The notes: a model not told the origin generated them from the letters alone. A stretch of 64,000 nucleotides of DNA from Rhizobium oryziradicis (GCF_001939045.1 NZ_MKIM01000021.1:62001-126000); one strand, 5' to 3'. Positions 1-9,029 are shown, counted from the stretch's first letter. Translations and numbers: made by a program.

Positions 1-219
1 GTGCATGATGGCGAGGCCTTTGTGCATGAACCCTTACGGTTAACGGTTGCGGTCGAAGCACCAAAAGAGGCTATCTCGGATATTCTGCAACGGCATGCGC
101 ATGTGCGGGCGCTGTTTGACAATGGCTGGCTGTCGCTCTTCACACTCGATCCGTTTGGGTGCATTGCCTGGCGCTATCAGCCGGGCCATGGGTGGCTCCA
201 GTGCGCCCCCTCTGAATGA
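1..219 (+). CDS. dabA: DabA-like (DUF2309/UPF0753) protein, C-terminal fragment
   Basis: Only the last 72 codons are in the window; the frame is open at base 1 and ends at a TGA at 217-219. The tail has the order typical of the end of DUF2309 proteins: HEPLRL, then EAP, a run ending [17 protein letters not shown] and a final WRY. DabA is the zinc-containing subunit of the DabAB inorganic-carbon accumulation system and works with a membrane partner, DabB, which would lie outside the window. The assignment rests on a short C-terminal match remembered from the family, so it is probable, not certain. The next gene is on the opposite strand, so this gene ends its transcription unit here. Confidence 0.65.
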   Translation: MHDGEAFVHEPLRLTVAVEAPKEAISDILQRHAHVRALFDNGWLSLFTLDPFGCIAWRYQPGHGWLQCAPSE

Positions 220-427
220 TTGGCGGAAGATTTCCCTTCAGCATCAACCGCACGCCGGAGCGATTATTTTTGGCCCTCGATGCTGACCCGCTCTCATCGA
301 GGTGCCATTTATCGGCAAAGCCGCCGTTTGAAGGCAGGTGAAGCGACACAGCAAACGTGGAGTCGAAAAGGACAGCCAAACGGCGGAAGAGATCCTCGAC
401 AGCTTTGGTCCGACAAGTGGGAGCCGG

Positions 428-447
428 TTTTCCCTGACAAACTCTAG
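428..447 (-). repeat. Gene-end repeat, copy 1 (TAGAGTTTGTCAGGGAAAA type)
   Basis: On the minus strand this reads TAGAGTTTGTCAGGGAAAA, starting 11 bases after the stop codon of the hydrolase at 459-1724. The same 19-mer core is found at 21998, 26716-26734 (minus strand) and, with one change, at 62083. All four copies lie at the 3' end of a gene and point the same way relative to it. Confidence 0.8.
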
Positions 448-458
448 CGCGCTGATAA

Positions 459-1724
459 TCAGCCGCCATTCCTATCGTTTTGAAACAATGGCGACTTTTG
501 AACGCTCAAAAGCTGCGGCTTGGGGCGTGTGAAGGTTTTTCGACCATTTTTCCACCCCGCAATGGCGCTTGCGGATGATCTCACAACCTCGCATGGGTCC
601 GTCGCATCCAGTGCGATAATGTCTGCTTTTTCTCCAACAGCCAGTTTGCGTTGCATGCCAAGGATTTCAGCCGGATGCATTCCAACCATATCGAAGACGA
701 TTTCAATGTCTGAATCGCGGGAGATTTGCATGACATTGGCGTAGAGATTGGACATTCGTGCAAGAGATGCATCGCCAAAGGGCGTGAACGGGTTGAGCAC
801 ATTGTTGGTTGCTATTGCCGTTTTGACGCCAAGGGCAGCAAGACGATGTGCAGGCGCAATGCCTCGTGGAACATGGGCACCATAGTCCCTTCCCATCAGA
901 AAGAGATCCGTGGCTGGCAACACAGTCAGCGCAATTCCTGCCTCTGCAATTTTCCGTCCGACCTCAAAAAGAGCGGCTGGATCAAGTGCAGACAGATTGG
1001 TGACGTGGCCGATAGTGACGCGACCTGCATACTTGTGTGCGTGAGTGGCTTCGATCACGGCTGGCAGATCGGTCTTTTGCGGATCAAGACTGAAGTCGAG
1101 ATGAAAATCGACATCCACATCGTGTTTGCGGGCCAGAGCGAAGATTTTCTGAATGTGTTCCCGTGGATTGGTATCGGTATAGGGACAGCCTCCAATCAGA
1201 TCCGCCCCTGAAAAAAGAGCCTCATCCAGCATCGCTTCCGTCTCAGGCTCCTGCGTCAGGCCTTCTTGTGCAAATGCGCAAATCTGAATGTCAATCGCGT
1301 CTGCATAGTGGTCGCGCACCCGCTTGATGGCCTCAAAAGATTGCATGCCAACACGCGGATCGATCTCCACGAAGGTTCGCATCCGATTGGTGCCATGCAT
1401 GATGGCTTTTTCCACGAGCTTTGATGCGCGCTGGAACACATCTTCTTGTGTAAAGCCTGCCTTTGCCTTTGTTGTTTCGCGCACAGCTTCTTCCAGTGTG
1501 CCGGCACAAATCGAGCAGCGCTCCATGATGCAGGCTTTATCGAGATGAATATGGCTATCGACAAATCCGGCAAAGACAAAGGCTCCTTCGAGATCCTCCG
1601 TCTCCACAGCAACGCAATGAATGTGCGGCTCCATTTTGACGATCACGCCATCCGTGATGGCAATGTCGATGCAATCTGAACACTGCGCAATCCGGGTATT
1701 GCGAAGCAGAAGATCAACCTTCAT
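459..1724 (-). CDS. CodA-like amidohydrolase with altered metal/catalytic residues
   Basis: A 421-residue member of the metal-dependent amidohydrolase superfamily, nearest in layout to the cytosine deaminase (CodA/AtzC) branch. The first metal motif HIH is at residues 58-60, followed by LDK; His208 lies in the strand-5 motif and His240 in GHVTN. Two positions that are Glu and Asp in CodA (catalytic Glu217 and metal ligand Asp313) align here with Phe211 (HLDF) and Asn307 (ATNN). I recall other family members with HLDF and TNNVLNPF, so this is probably a real subfamily and not damage. It is the last gene of the arm GntR - gamma-glutamyltransferase - hydrolase, 36 bases after the transferase. 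No signal peptide is seen, so it acts in the cytoplasm. The substrate is unknown, probably a cyclic or acyclic amide. Confidence 0.75.
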   Translation of the reverse strand: MKVDLLLRNTRIAQCSDCIDIAITDGVIVKMEPHIHCVAVETEDLEGAFVFAGFVDSHIHLDKACIMERCSICAGTLEEAVRETTKAKAGFTQEDVFQRASKLVEKAIMHGTNRMRTFVEIDPRVGMQSFEAIKRVRDHYADAIDIQICAFAQEGLTQEPETEAMLDEALFSGADLIGGCPYTDTNPREHIQKIFALARKHDVDVDFHLDFSLDPQKTDLPAVIEATHAHKYAGRVTIGHVTNLSALDPAALFEVGRKIAEAGIALTVLPATDLFLMGRDYGAHVPRGIAPAHRLAALGVKTAIATNNVLNPFTPFGDASLARMSNLYANVMQISRDSDIEIVFDMVGMHPAEILGMQRKLAVGEKADIIALDATDPCEVVRSSASAIAGWKNGRKTFTRPKPQLLSVQKSPLFQNDRNGG

Positions 1725-1760
1725 CGCCTCTCTCCTCGTTTTTTCAATGTCCGCATTGCT

Positions 1761-3326
1761 TTAGATCCCGATTGCGTAGCCATCGCTGCGCGGATCATGA
1801 GCACCTTGCAGCCAGCCATTTTCACTGCGGCAAATAACCCCGGCCTGACCTGAAAGAGCGCTCAAAGCATCAATCGGCATCACATCATGCCCACGGGCGG
1901 CCAGAGCGGTGACGACATCGCCACCGACAGCATTCTCGATTTTCAGCGTGTCGCGGCTATCAGAAAAGGTTTTACCAAGCAAAAACCGTGGGGCTGAAAG
2001 AGCGGCGAGGGGATCAAGCCCGTGGTCTATCAAGCGACTGAGAATGACTGTCAGCGTTTGTGGCTGGCCATCAGCCCCTTGGGTTCCATAGAGCAGATGG
2101 GGGCTGCCATTTTTCAGGCCTATGCCCGGGTTGAGCGTGTAAAAAGGGCGCTTGCCGGGTGCCAGCACATTGGGACTGAGAGGATCGGTGCTGAAGGCCG
2201 CGCCGCGGTTCTGCCAAAGCAGACCTGTATCGGGCAACAACACACCGCTACCCCAATCATAATAGGTGCTTTGCAAGACGCTGGCGGATTGTCCCTGTGT
2301 ATCAACAGCAGCGAGGTAGACCGTGTCCCCGGTTTGAAAATGATGAGGCCAGGGCATGGCACGCGCCGGGTTGATGGTGGAGGCTTTTGCCGAAAGAACA
2401 TGGGCTTCGAGCCATTGGGTGCAATCTTGTTCTACGACATCAGGGTCAGCAATCTGCCCGCGATCGAGAAAAGCCTGTTTCACCGCCTCCACACACAGAT
2501 GGTAGAAATCGACCGAGCCTGGGTTTATATCCTGCATCGGAAAATTGGATAAAATGCCCATAATGGTAAGGGTTGTCACACCTTGCGAAGGGGGTGGTGG
2601 TGCCAGAAGCTCGATGCCGCGATAGGAAAGGGAGATCGGCTCCACCAGGCTTGCCACCGTTTTTTCCAGATCTTGCATGCGCAGCGGACTACCGGCTTTT
2701 TCCAAGCCGTTTGCGATGCGTTGCCCGGTTTCACCCTCGTAAAACGTGCGGTGGCCATGAAGAGCGATTGCTTCCAGAACCCGCGCCAATTCTGGCTGGC
2801 GTTGCTGCCCTTGTGGCACGAAGTGATGAGCAACGCCGGGCCAGTTTTCGATCTCGCTACGCCGAAAGCCATGCCAATGCTGTTGTGATCGGCTGGCCGG
2901 GAAACCGTCGGTCGCCAAGAGAATTGCATCGTTGAGCAGTGATCCTAGGTTTTCCGTGCCGCCCCAATGGTTCCGGGAAAAGTCCAGAGCCTTGCCCCAA
3001 CTGTCAACAACGGCTGCCGTTGTCAGCGCTGATAGCGGGCCACGGGTCGGGATGGTGTCAAACTGCGGCAACTGGGTTGCTGCCTGACCAATCCCCATGA
3101 TCGCCTTGCGCCGTCCCTCTCCATCGGCAATGATCCAGATGGCATCGCCACCCAGCCCGCAAAAGTGGGGGTAAACAACCGTGAGAGCCGCTCCGGCCGC
3201 AATGACGGCTTCGATGGCTGTGCCACCGCGGCGCAACACTTTGGCTCCCGCCTCGCTTGCCAATGGATGCGGGGTGGTTACCATGCCATGCTGAGATCGC
3301 GCAGGCGATGTGTCTGTCTGGTGCAT
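1761..3326 (-). CDS. Gamma-glutamyltransferase family protein (cytoplasmic type)
   Basis: 521 residues, the usual size of an unprocessed Ntn-hydrolase gamma-glutamyltranspeptidase. The N-terminal block has the family HPLAS and GG-x-A-x-EA patterns and a CGLGGD segment. The predicted cleavage and nucleophile residue is Thr335, in GDTVYLAAVD. Downstream, GSGVLLPDTGLLWQNRG matches the beta-subunit region that binds the glutamyl group. Most characterised enzymes carry a signal peptide and work in the periplasm; this protein begins directly with the mature domain, so it is expected in the cytoplasm, where it could hydrolyse an imported gamma-glutamyl or acyl-amide compound. Its start lies one base beyond the stop of the GntR gene at 3328-4017, so the two are translationally coupled. 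Confidence 0.85.
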   Translation of the reverse strand: MHQTDTSPARSQHGMVTTPHPLASEAGAKVLRRGGTAIEAVIAAGAALTVVYPHFCGLGGDAIWIIADGEGRRKAIMGIGQAATQLPQFDTIPTRGPLSALTTAAVVDSWGKALDFSRNHWGGTENLGSLLNDAILLATDGFPASRSQQHWHGFRRSEIENWPGVAHHFVPQGQQRQPELARVLEAIALHGHRTFYEGETGQRIANGLEKAGSPLRMQDLEKTVASLVEPISLSYRGIELLAPPPPSQGVTTLTIMGILSNFPMQDINPGSVDFYHLCVEAVKQAFLDRGQIADPDVVEQDCTQWLEAHVLSAKASTINPARAMPWPHHFQTGDTVYLAAVDTQGQSASVLQSTYYDWGSGVLLPDTGLLWQNRGAAFSTDPLSPNVLAPGKRPFYTLNPGIGLKNGSPHLLYGTQGADGQPQTLTVILSRLIDHGLDPLAALSAPRFLLGKTFSDSRDTLKIENAVGGDVVTALAARGHDVMPIDALSALSGQAGVICRSENGWLQGAHDPRSDGYAIGI

Positions 3327-3327
3327 G

Positions 3328-4017
3328 TCAGTCCGATGCGCTCATGTAGCGGTTGAGGATTTCAGTAATGTCAGGGCCGATGTCTTTGTCATCCGCTCTG
3401 GCCCGATCCTCAACGGCATGCAGATGATGATCCATGATATGGCCTGCGGCTTTGATATTCTGCTGTTTCAGCGCTTCAATCAATTGAATATGTTCATCAA
3501 TACCGCATTCGGCGGAATGCGGGCGGCCAAAGCGGGCCAGAATAAGCGATGAGCGCGACACAACCTGGCTGATAAAATCAATGAGCAATTTTGAGCCGGT
3601 CAACTCGGCAAGCAGAATATGAAATTCGCCCGCAAGCCGGATGGAGCGGGGCGACGAGGCTTGAAGGGCGCGTTCTTCCTCCCGCACATGGCTGATCAGG
3701 GCATCAATGCCATCCCGGGGCATGCGTTTGCACAGTCTCTCGATCACTTCGCGTTCGAGGCAACGACGTAACGCGAAAACTTCCTCGGCCTCTTCCAATG
3801 TGGGCATGGCAACCGCTGCACCACGATTGGGCTTGATTTCGACAAGGCCATCTGCGGCAAGACGCAGCAAGGCGTTGCGCGCGCTGGTGCGGCTGACGCT
3901 AAATGTGTCGCCAATCGAATCCTCTGGCAGCTTTGTACCCGGCTTCAACGCCTGTTCCAGGATCGCTCGGCGAAGGGATGCATAGATCGCATCACTCCTG
4001 CTCAGATTTGTCGACAT
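3328..4017 (-). CDS. GntR-family regulator, FCD type
   Basis: 229 residues. An N-terminal GntR winged helix-turn-helix (recognition segment SVSRTSARNALLRLAADGLVE) is followed by an all-helical FCD effector domain with FALRRCLEREV and later His residues that normally hold a metal or carboxylate ligand. A longer frame reaches 4101, but the ATG at 4017 is preceded by AGGAGGG, so that start was chosen. It is divergent from the importer operon and first in the arm that carries the transferase and hydrolase. Two identical ATTGCATGCAAT palindromes in the intergenic region (4091 and 4230), plus a related TGCATGCA at 4037-4044, are its likely operators. Local control of this locus, probably repression, is inferred. 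Confidence 0.85.
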   Translation of the reverse strand: MSTNLSRSDAIYASLRRAILEQALKPGTKLPEDSIGDTFSVSRTSARNALLRLAADGLVEIKPNRGAAVAMPTLEEAEEVFALRRCLEREVIERLCKRMPRDGIDALISHVREEERALQASSPRSIRLAGEFHILLAELTGSKLLIDFISQVVSRSSLILARFGRPHSAECGIDEHIQLIEALKQQNIKAAGHIMDHHLHAVEDRARADDKDIGPDITEILNRYMSASD

Positions 4018-4090
4018 TGCTGTGGTCTTCCCTCCTGCATGCATTTTATCCTCATATTGCATAAAAAATGCACGGTATCTAGCCTCATAA

Positions 4091-4102
4091 ATTGCATGCA
4101 AT
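4091..4102. promoter_or_regulatory. Candidate GntR operator 1
   Basis: Perfect 12-bp palindrome ATTGCATGCAAT, identical to the one at 4230-4241. It lies upstream of the importer promoter and between it and the GntR start. A related TGCATGCA occurs at 4037-4044. Assignment to the neighbouring FCD regulator is inferred from position. Confidence 0.6.
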
Positions 4103-4114
4103 TTTTTATTGATT

Positions 4115-4144
4115 TTGCACGCGCTATGGATTAGCGTTTATATA
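4115..4144 (+). promoter_or_regulatory. Candidate sigma-70 promoter of the importer operon
   Basis: TTGCAC (4115-4120), 18 bases, then TATATA (4139-4144), pointing toward the substrate-binding protein at 4258. The leader would be about 105 bases and would contain operator 2. Confidence 0.4.
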
Positions 4145-4229
4145 AGCTGATGGAGAAAAGGCAAAATGCCTCCTGTGAGCTCACGGTTAAAACCGCATGT
4201 TATGCAAAACAAGGCAAGGTTTTGTCTAC

Positions 4230-4241
4230 ATTGCATGCAAT
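4230..4241. promoter_or_regulatory. Candidate GntR operator 2
   Basis: Second exact copy of ATTGCATGCAAT, in the untranslated leader just before the GAGGGGA ribosome-binding site of the binding-protein gene. The centres of the two copies are 139 bases apart, a distance compatible with looping or with a roadblock over the leader. Confidence 0.6.
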
Positions 4242-4257
4242 CCGAGGGGAATTAAAA

Positions 4258-5811
4258 GTGCGATTATCAAAAATCCTGGCCACAGGGATTGCTCTGTTGG
4301 CCTTTACAATGCCTGCGATGTCGGCGACGTTGAAATGGGGTGCCTCGCGTGACATCAGCTCGCTCGATCCCTATTCCTATGGAGATAGCTTCGCCCTGGG
4401 GGTGCTGAACCATGCCTATGAGGGCCTTGTTCGCTATGATCGTCATTTGAAGATCGAACCGGCGCTGGCAACATCCTGGGAAATCGTGTCGCCAACAACC
4501 TGGCGCTTCAAGCTGCGTGACGGTGTCAAATTCCACAATGGCGCTGATTTCACTGCCGCTGATGTGCAGGCGTCATTGTTGCGCGCCTCCAATCCGAAAT
4601 CGCCTCTGCGGGGCAACATTCCGGCCTACAGGGGCTCGCGTGTGATCGATGCCCACACCATCGAGATCGATGTTTCGGCCAATTATCCGTTGCTTCTCAA
4701 CGATCTGACGACGATCTATATTTTTAATGCCCAATGGATGAAAGACAACAATGCCGAGGCTCCGACCGATGTTGGCTCGGGAACCGAAGGCTATGCCACT
4801 TACCATGAAAACGGCACTGGCCCGTTCAAGGTTGAAAGCCGCCAGCCGGACGCAAAGACGGTTTTTGTCAAATTTGATGGATGGTGGGATAAGCCTCAGC
4901 ACAATATCGATCGGATCGAGCTGACCCCGATTGCTTCCAGCGCCACCCGTGTGGCGGCGCTGCTTGCCGGGGATATTGATTTTACCGATCAGGCACCCGT
5001 GCAAGACCTGCCACGGCTGACCGCCTCGCCGGAGGTCAAGGTTCTGGAAGGCACGGACCTTCGAACGGTTATGATTGGCTTTTCTCAGCGCGATCAATTG
5101 CTGTCCGGGGCACCCAACCCGATGAAAGATCTGCGGGTGCGTCAGGCGATGCAGCTTGCCATTGATCTTGATCTCATCAACAAGAAGGTCATGCGCGGAA
5201 AATCCCGCAATGCCGGTGCCCTCGTGGCACCGCAAATTCCGGGCTATGATGCAGCACTTGATATGCCCGTGAAGGCTGACCCGGAGAAGGCCAAAGCTCT
5301 TTTGAAAGAAGCGGGTGCAGAAGGGTTCGAATTCGATTTCAATTGCGCGGACACCCTCGTCAATGAAGAGCAGATTTGTCAGGCGGTTGCCTCCATGTGG
5401 TCGCGTATTGGCCTGAAGCCTAAGCTGGATCAAGGCACACGTGCGGTTCAAACCCCGAAGCGCTCCGCAGGCAAGGTGGATGTTTACACGCTCGGCTGGG
5501 CAACCCTGCCGATGCTGGACACCTACAGCCTCACGTCGCAGGTCTTGCACACCAAGGAAGGCAGTTTCGGCATCTTCAATTGGGGCGGATGGTCTGACAA
5601 GGCGTTTGATACGGTGACAGAAGCATCGGCTGTCGAGCTTGATCAGGGCAAGCGTCTCGCACTGGAAGCGCAATCGTTAAAGATCGCCAAGGACCATGCT
5701 CTGATGATCCCGCTGCATCAGCAGCCGCTTGCTTGGGCGACGCGGGCGAAAATCCACGATTTTCCGCTGTTTTCCGACAATCTTCCGCGCCTTTGGCTTG
5801 TGAAAATGTAA
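4258..5811 (+). CDS. ABC transporter substrate-binding protein, dipeptide/nickel (SBP_bac_5) family
   Basis: 517 residues from a GTG start preceded by GAGGGGA; an upstream ATG at 4150 in the same frame has no ribosome-binding site and would mask the signal peptide. Residues 1-23 form a Sec signal peptide ending AMSA. The mature part starts TLKWGASRDISSLDP and then has LVRYD, LATSW and FKLRDGVKFHNG, all typical of the family that delivers oligopeptides, opines, nickel or other amides to the membrane complex. It is the first gene of the plus-strand operon and is followed by two permeases, hydrolases and two ATPases. The ligand cannot be read from sequence; the four co-encoded amidohydrolases suggest an amide-containing molecule. 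Confidence 0.85.
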   Translation: MRLSKILATGIALLAFTMPAMSATLKWGASRDISSLDPYSYGDSFALGVLNHAYEGLVRYDRHLKIEPALATSWEIVSPTTWRFKLRDGVKFHNGADFTAADVQASLLRASNPKSPLRGNIPAYRGSRVIDAHTIEIDVSANYPLLLNDLTTIYIFNAQWMKDNNAEAPTDVGSGTEGYATYHENGTGPFKVESRQPDAKTVFVKFDGWWDKPQHNIDRIELTPIASSATRVAALLAGDIDFTDQAPVQDLPRLTASPEVKVLEGTDLRTVMIGFSQRDQLLSGAPNPMKDLRVRQAMQLAIDLDLINKKVMRGKSRNAGALVAPQIPGYDAALDMPVKADPEKAKALLKEAGAEGFEFDFNCADTLVNEEQICQAVASMWSRIGLKPKLDQGTRAVQTPKRSAGKVDVYTLGWATLPMLDTYSLTSQVLHTKEGSFGIFNWGGWSDKAFDTVTEASAVELDQGKRLALEAQSLKIAKDHALMIPLHQQPLAWATRAKIHDFPLFSDNLPRLWLVKM

Positions 5812-5892
5812 GCGCCGCGCGTCCTCCCGCTTCGGCGCGGGGGGCGTCCTTACAGCTCAAGCTCATCCGTCTTTTCTGGAAAAGGAGCATCC

Positions 5893-6858
5893 ATGCTCGC
5901 CTTTCTTATCAAACGTATCGGTAACGCCCTTCTGGTGATGCTGACCGTCGCGTTCTTTGCCTTCGTGATCTTTCGTTTTCTGGGCGATCCCGTTGAGATG
6001 ATGGTGAATGAAAGCGCTACGCAAGTGGAGCGCGATGAATTGCGCTCCCGTCTGGGGCTGAATGATGGTTTCATTGTTCAATACGTGCGTTTTGTGAAGA
6101 ATGCGGCACAAGGCGAGTTCGGGCTGTCCTGGCGCAATCAGCAAAACGTTATCACCCTGATTGGCGAACGCTTTCCCGCAACATTCGAACTGGTGATCAT
6201 CGCCACGCTTCTATCGCTGGCCATTGGTATTCCGCTGGGGGTGTTCACGGCCATTGGGCGGGGTCGATGGTGGGCTGAGAGTTTGCAGTTTTCCTCGATT
6301 GTTGGTGTGTCGCTGCCCAGCTTTTTCGTTGGCATCATCCTTATCCTGGTGTTCTCTGTCAGCCTTGGCTGGCTGCCGGGCTACGGTCGTGGCGACGTGG
6401 TGCATCTTGGCTGGTGGTCAACTGGCCTTCTGACGGCATCCGGTCGTGCTGCCATTGTTTTGCCAGCGTTATCGCTGTCCCTGTTTCAGATCACCCTCGT
6501 CATGCGCCTGGTGCGGGCCGAAATGCTGGAAATATTAAGGGCAGACTTCATTAAATTTGCCCGCGCCCGTGGCATTAAAAGGCGGGCTCTGTGGTTTCGT
6601 CATGCGCTTAAAAATTGCCTGATGCCTGTTGTTACGTTGACGGCCATGCAGGTTGGCAACCTGATTGCCTTTGCCCTGGTGACCGAAACGGTCTTTCAAT
6701 GGCCAGGCATGGGGATGCTGTTCATGCAGGCTGTCACCTTCGTCGATATTCCGGTCATGGCCGCCTATCTCTGCATCGTATCCTTCATCTTTGTAACCTT
6801 GAACACGGTTGTCGATATTGCCTATGCGATGATTGATCCGCGTTTGCGCGCCATCTGA
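5893..6858 (+). CDS. ABC transporter permease, DppB-like
   Basis: 321 residues starting at an ATG after AAAGGAG. The N-terminal helix LAFLIKRIGNALLVMLTVAF and the block with FLGDPV are characteristic of the DppB/OppB permease type, and about six hydrophobic segments follow. The cytoplasmic coupling loop has EMLEILRADFIKFARARG, the EAA motif that docks onto the ATPases. It pairs with the permease at 6871-7827 and with the ATPases at 10528 and 11526. The gap to the binding-protein gene is 81 bases and the gap to the next gene 12 bases, so co-transcription is expected. Confidence 0.9.
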   Translation: MLAFLIKRIGNALLVMLTVAFFAFVIFRFLGDPVEMMVNESATQVERDELRSRLGLNDGFIVQYVRFVKNAAQGEFGLSWRNQQNVITLIGERFPATFELVIIATLLSLAIGIPLGVFTAIGRGRWWAESLQFSSIVGVSLPSFFVGIILILVFSVSLGWLPGYGRGDVVHLGWWSTGLLTASGRAAIVLPALSLSLFQITLVMRLVRAEMLEILRADFIKFARARGIKRRALWFRHALKNCLMPVVTLTAMQVGNLIAFALVTETVFQWPGMGMLFMQAVTFVDIPVMAAYLCIVSFIFVTLNTVVDIAYAMIDPRLRAI

Positions 6859-6870
6859 GGGGAGTTGCCT

Positions 6871-7827
6871 ATGACGATTGTCAAACAGACTTCCAATCGC
6901 TCTGGCAAACCGGCCTCACTTTGGTTGGCACGTCTGCGGGATTCCGATGTGTGGTGGAGTTTTACGCGCCATCCCTCTGCTGTTGTGGCAGCGGTTCTGC
7001 TGCTGCTTCTCCTCGCATCTGCCTTTTTTGCGCCGTGGATCACCGTTCAAAACCCTTATAATCTCGCCTCACTCGATCTGTTGAACGCAGAAATTCCGCC
7101 TCTGTGGATGGAGGGTGGACAGTGGCCCTTTCTTCTCGGAACGGACACACAGGGGCGCGATTTGCTTTCTGCCATTCTCTACGGGTCGCGGGCTTCGATT
7201 ATCATCGGGGCGGCTTCGGTTGCGGTGTCTCTGGTTGTTGGCTCTGCCCTTGGCTTGATTGCCGGATACTATGGCAAATGGGCAGATGGTCTGCTGATGC
7301 GGGCGGGTGACGTATTGCTGTCGATGCCGACCATGTTGATTGCCATTCTGGTGTCGGCCCTTGCGCGGCAGGCGCTTCCGTCCTCCTTGCGCGAGGTGGG
7401 GGCTTCGGGCGTGATTGTGCTGGCCATATCACTATCGGCCTGGGTGCAATATTCCCGCACCGTTCGGGCCTTAACGATGATTGAGCGCAACAAGGAATAT
7501 GTGCAGGCGGCAAGGTTGATCCGCGTGCCCACCTGGCGCATCCTGCTCAAGCATATCTTGCCCAACACGACCACGCCGCTTTTGGTAACGGCAACTCTGA
7601 ATTTTGGTCTTGGCATTCTCATCGAGGCAACGCTTTCTTTCCTTGGTGTCGGAATGCCGCCGGAACAGCCGTCCCTTGGAACACTGATCCGGATTGGCAA
7701 TCAGTATCTCTTCTCCGGGCAATGGTGGATCGTGTTGTTCCCCGGTCTGCAACTGTGTCTGCTGGTGGTTTCCATCAATGTCCTGGGCGACTGGCTGCGT
7801 GACGCCCTCAATCCCAAGCTGAACTGA
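6871..7827 (+). CDS. ABC transporter permease, DppC-like
   Basis: 318 residues. The ATG at 6871 follows GAGGGGAG; the frame opens slightly earlier at a TTG, which is not preferred. After a short cytoplasmic tail, HPSAVVAAVLLLLLLASAFF forms the first helix. The sequence LGTDTQGRDLLSAILYGSR is the diagnostic N-terminal block of the DppC/OppC family. The EAA loop reads EYVQAARLIRVPTWRILLKHILPN. It forms the second half of the membrane channel. The next gene, a hydrolase, starts eight bases after its stop. Confidence 0.9.
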   Translation: MTIVKQTSNRSGKPASLWLARLRDSDVWWSFTRHPSAVVAAVLLLLLLASAFFAPWITVQNPYNLASLDLLNAEIPPLWMEGGQWPFLLGTDTQGRDLLSAILYGSRASIIIGAASVAVSLVVGSALGLIAGYYGKWADGLLMRAGDVLLSMPTMLIAILVSALARQALPSSLREVGASGVIVLAISLSAWVQYSRTVRALTMIERNKEYVQAARLIRVPTWRILLKHILPNTTTPLLVTATLNFGLGILIEATLSFLGVGMPPEQPSLGTLIRIGNQYLFSGQWWIVLFPGLQLCLLVVSINVLGDWLRDALNPKLN

Positions 7828-7835
7828 GGTTTTCT

Positions 7836-9029
7836 ATGCGTGATCTTCTGCTTCAAAACACAAGACCTATGGGCGGCCCGTTGGCCGATATTCTCATCCG
7901 CGATGGCCGTATCGCCGCCATTGGGCCTACGCTTGCGGCCGAGGGTGTGGCCATTGAAGACGCCGACGGGCGCATTGCCATTCCGGGCCTTGTGGATGCC
8001 CACACCCATCTGGACAAATCGCTTCTGGGCTATCCCTGGTATGTCAATGAAGTCGGCCCCAAACTGATTGATAAAATCGACAACGAGCGAAAGGTGAAAA
8101 AAGACTATGGGCTTGATGCACATATCCAGTCGATGCGCCAATCTCTGCAATCGGTTGGCTATGGTACAACCCTGATCCGCACGCATGTGGATATTGATAC
8201 GGATCAGGGCCTCATCGCGCTTGAAGGCGTGATGGAAACGCGCCGCCAACTGGCTGATGTGGTGGAAATTGAAATCGTTGCCTTTCCGCAATCGGGCTTG
8301 ATGCGTCGTGCGGGAACCGCCGAACTGCTGGATCGGGCCATGGCCATGGGGGCCGATCTGGTGGGTGGGCTGGACCCTTGCGGCATGGATCGTGACCCCA
8401 AAGGGCATCTCGATACAATATTCGCTTTGGCCGAAAAACATGGAAAAGGCATCGACATCCATTTGCATGAGAGCGGTGAGCTTGGTGCCTTTTCCATGGA
8501 ACTGATTTTTGAGCGCATCCGGTCGCTGGGTTTGCAGGGGAAGGTTGCTGTCAGCCACGCCTTCTGCCTGGGCCATGGCGATTGGACCATGACGCAGGCT
8601 TTGATCGACACCTGCGCAGAACTGGATGTTCCCATTCTGACCACTGCACCGCCATCGCGTGAAGTGCCCTCTTTGAAACGCCTGCGGGCGGCAGGTGTCA
8701 GGTTTGGAGCAGGCGTTGATGGCTTCCGCGACACGTGGGGGCCTTATGGCAACGGCGACATGCTGGAGCGTGCCATGCTGCTGGGTATGAAAAACAACCT
8801 GCGCCGCGATGATGAACTGCTGATGGCTCTTGATGTTTGCACAACCGGAGGCGCTGTTGCCATGGATCGCACGCAACATGCCCTGACCGTTGGCGGGCGA
8901 GGGGATGTTGTCATTGTCGAAGGTGAAACCGTGGGCGAGGCTATTGTTACCCATCAGCCCCGATCACTGGTGGTGACAGCCGGACATGTTGTTGCCCGTC
9001 ATGGCGTCACTCTGCGGGAACGGCCATGA
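7836..9029 (+). CDS. CodA-like amidohydrolase
   Basis: 397 residues, amidohydrolase superfamily, cytosine-deaminase-like branch. All expected ligands can be found: HTH at 56-58 followed by LDK, His209 and Glu212 in DIHLHES, His241 in VSHAFCLG and Asp295 in GVDGFRD. The set fits a mononuclear zinc or iron deaminase/amidohydrolase working on a ring or linear C-N bond. It is placed between the permease and another hydrolase in the importer operon and overlaps the next gene by four bases (ATGA), so it is co-translated with it. The paralogue at 12548-13759 has the same architecture, while the one at 459-1724 has changed residues. The substrate is unknown. Confidence 0.8.
   Translation: MRDLLLQNTRPMGGPLADILIRDGRIAAIGPTLAAEGVAIEDADGRIAIPGLVDAHTHLDKSLLGYPWYVNEVGPKLIDKIDNERKVKKDYGLDAHIQSMRQSLQSVGYGTTLIRTHVDIDTDQGLIALEGVMETRRQLADVVEIEIVAFPQSGLMRRAGTAELLDRAMAMGADLVGGLDPCGMDRDPKGHLDTIFALAEKHGKGIDIHLHESGELGAFSMELIFERIRSLGLQGKVAVSHAFCLGHGDWTMTQALIDTCAELDVPILTTAPPSREVPSLKRLRAAGVRFGAGVDGFRDTWGPYGNGDMLERAMLLGMKNNLRRDDELLMALDVCTTGGAVAMDRTQHALTVGGRGDVVIVEGETVGEAIVTHQPRSLVVTAGHVVARHGVTLRERP

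Noticed and set aside
4573..5673. Long antisense open frame (366 codons) opposite the substrate-binding protein gene
   Set aside because: It is a shadow of a strong gene with clear family motifs; its own product has no recognisable features.
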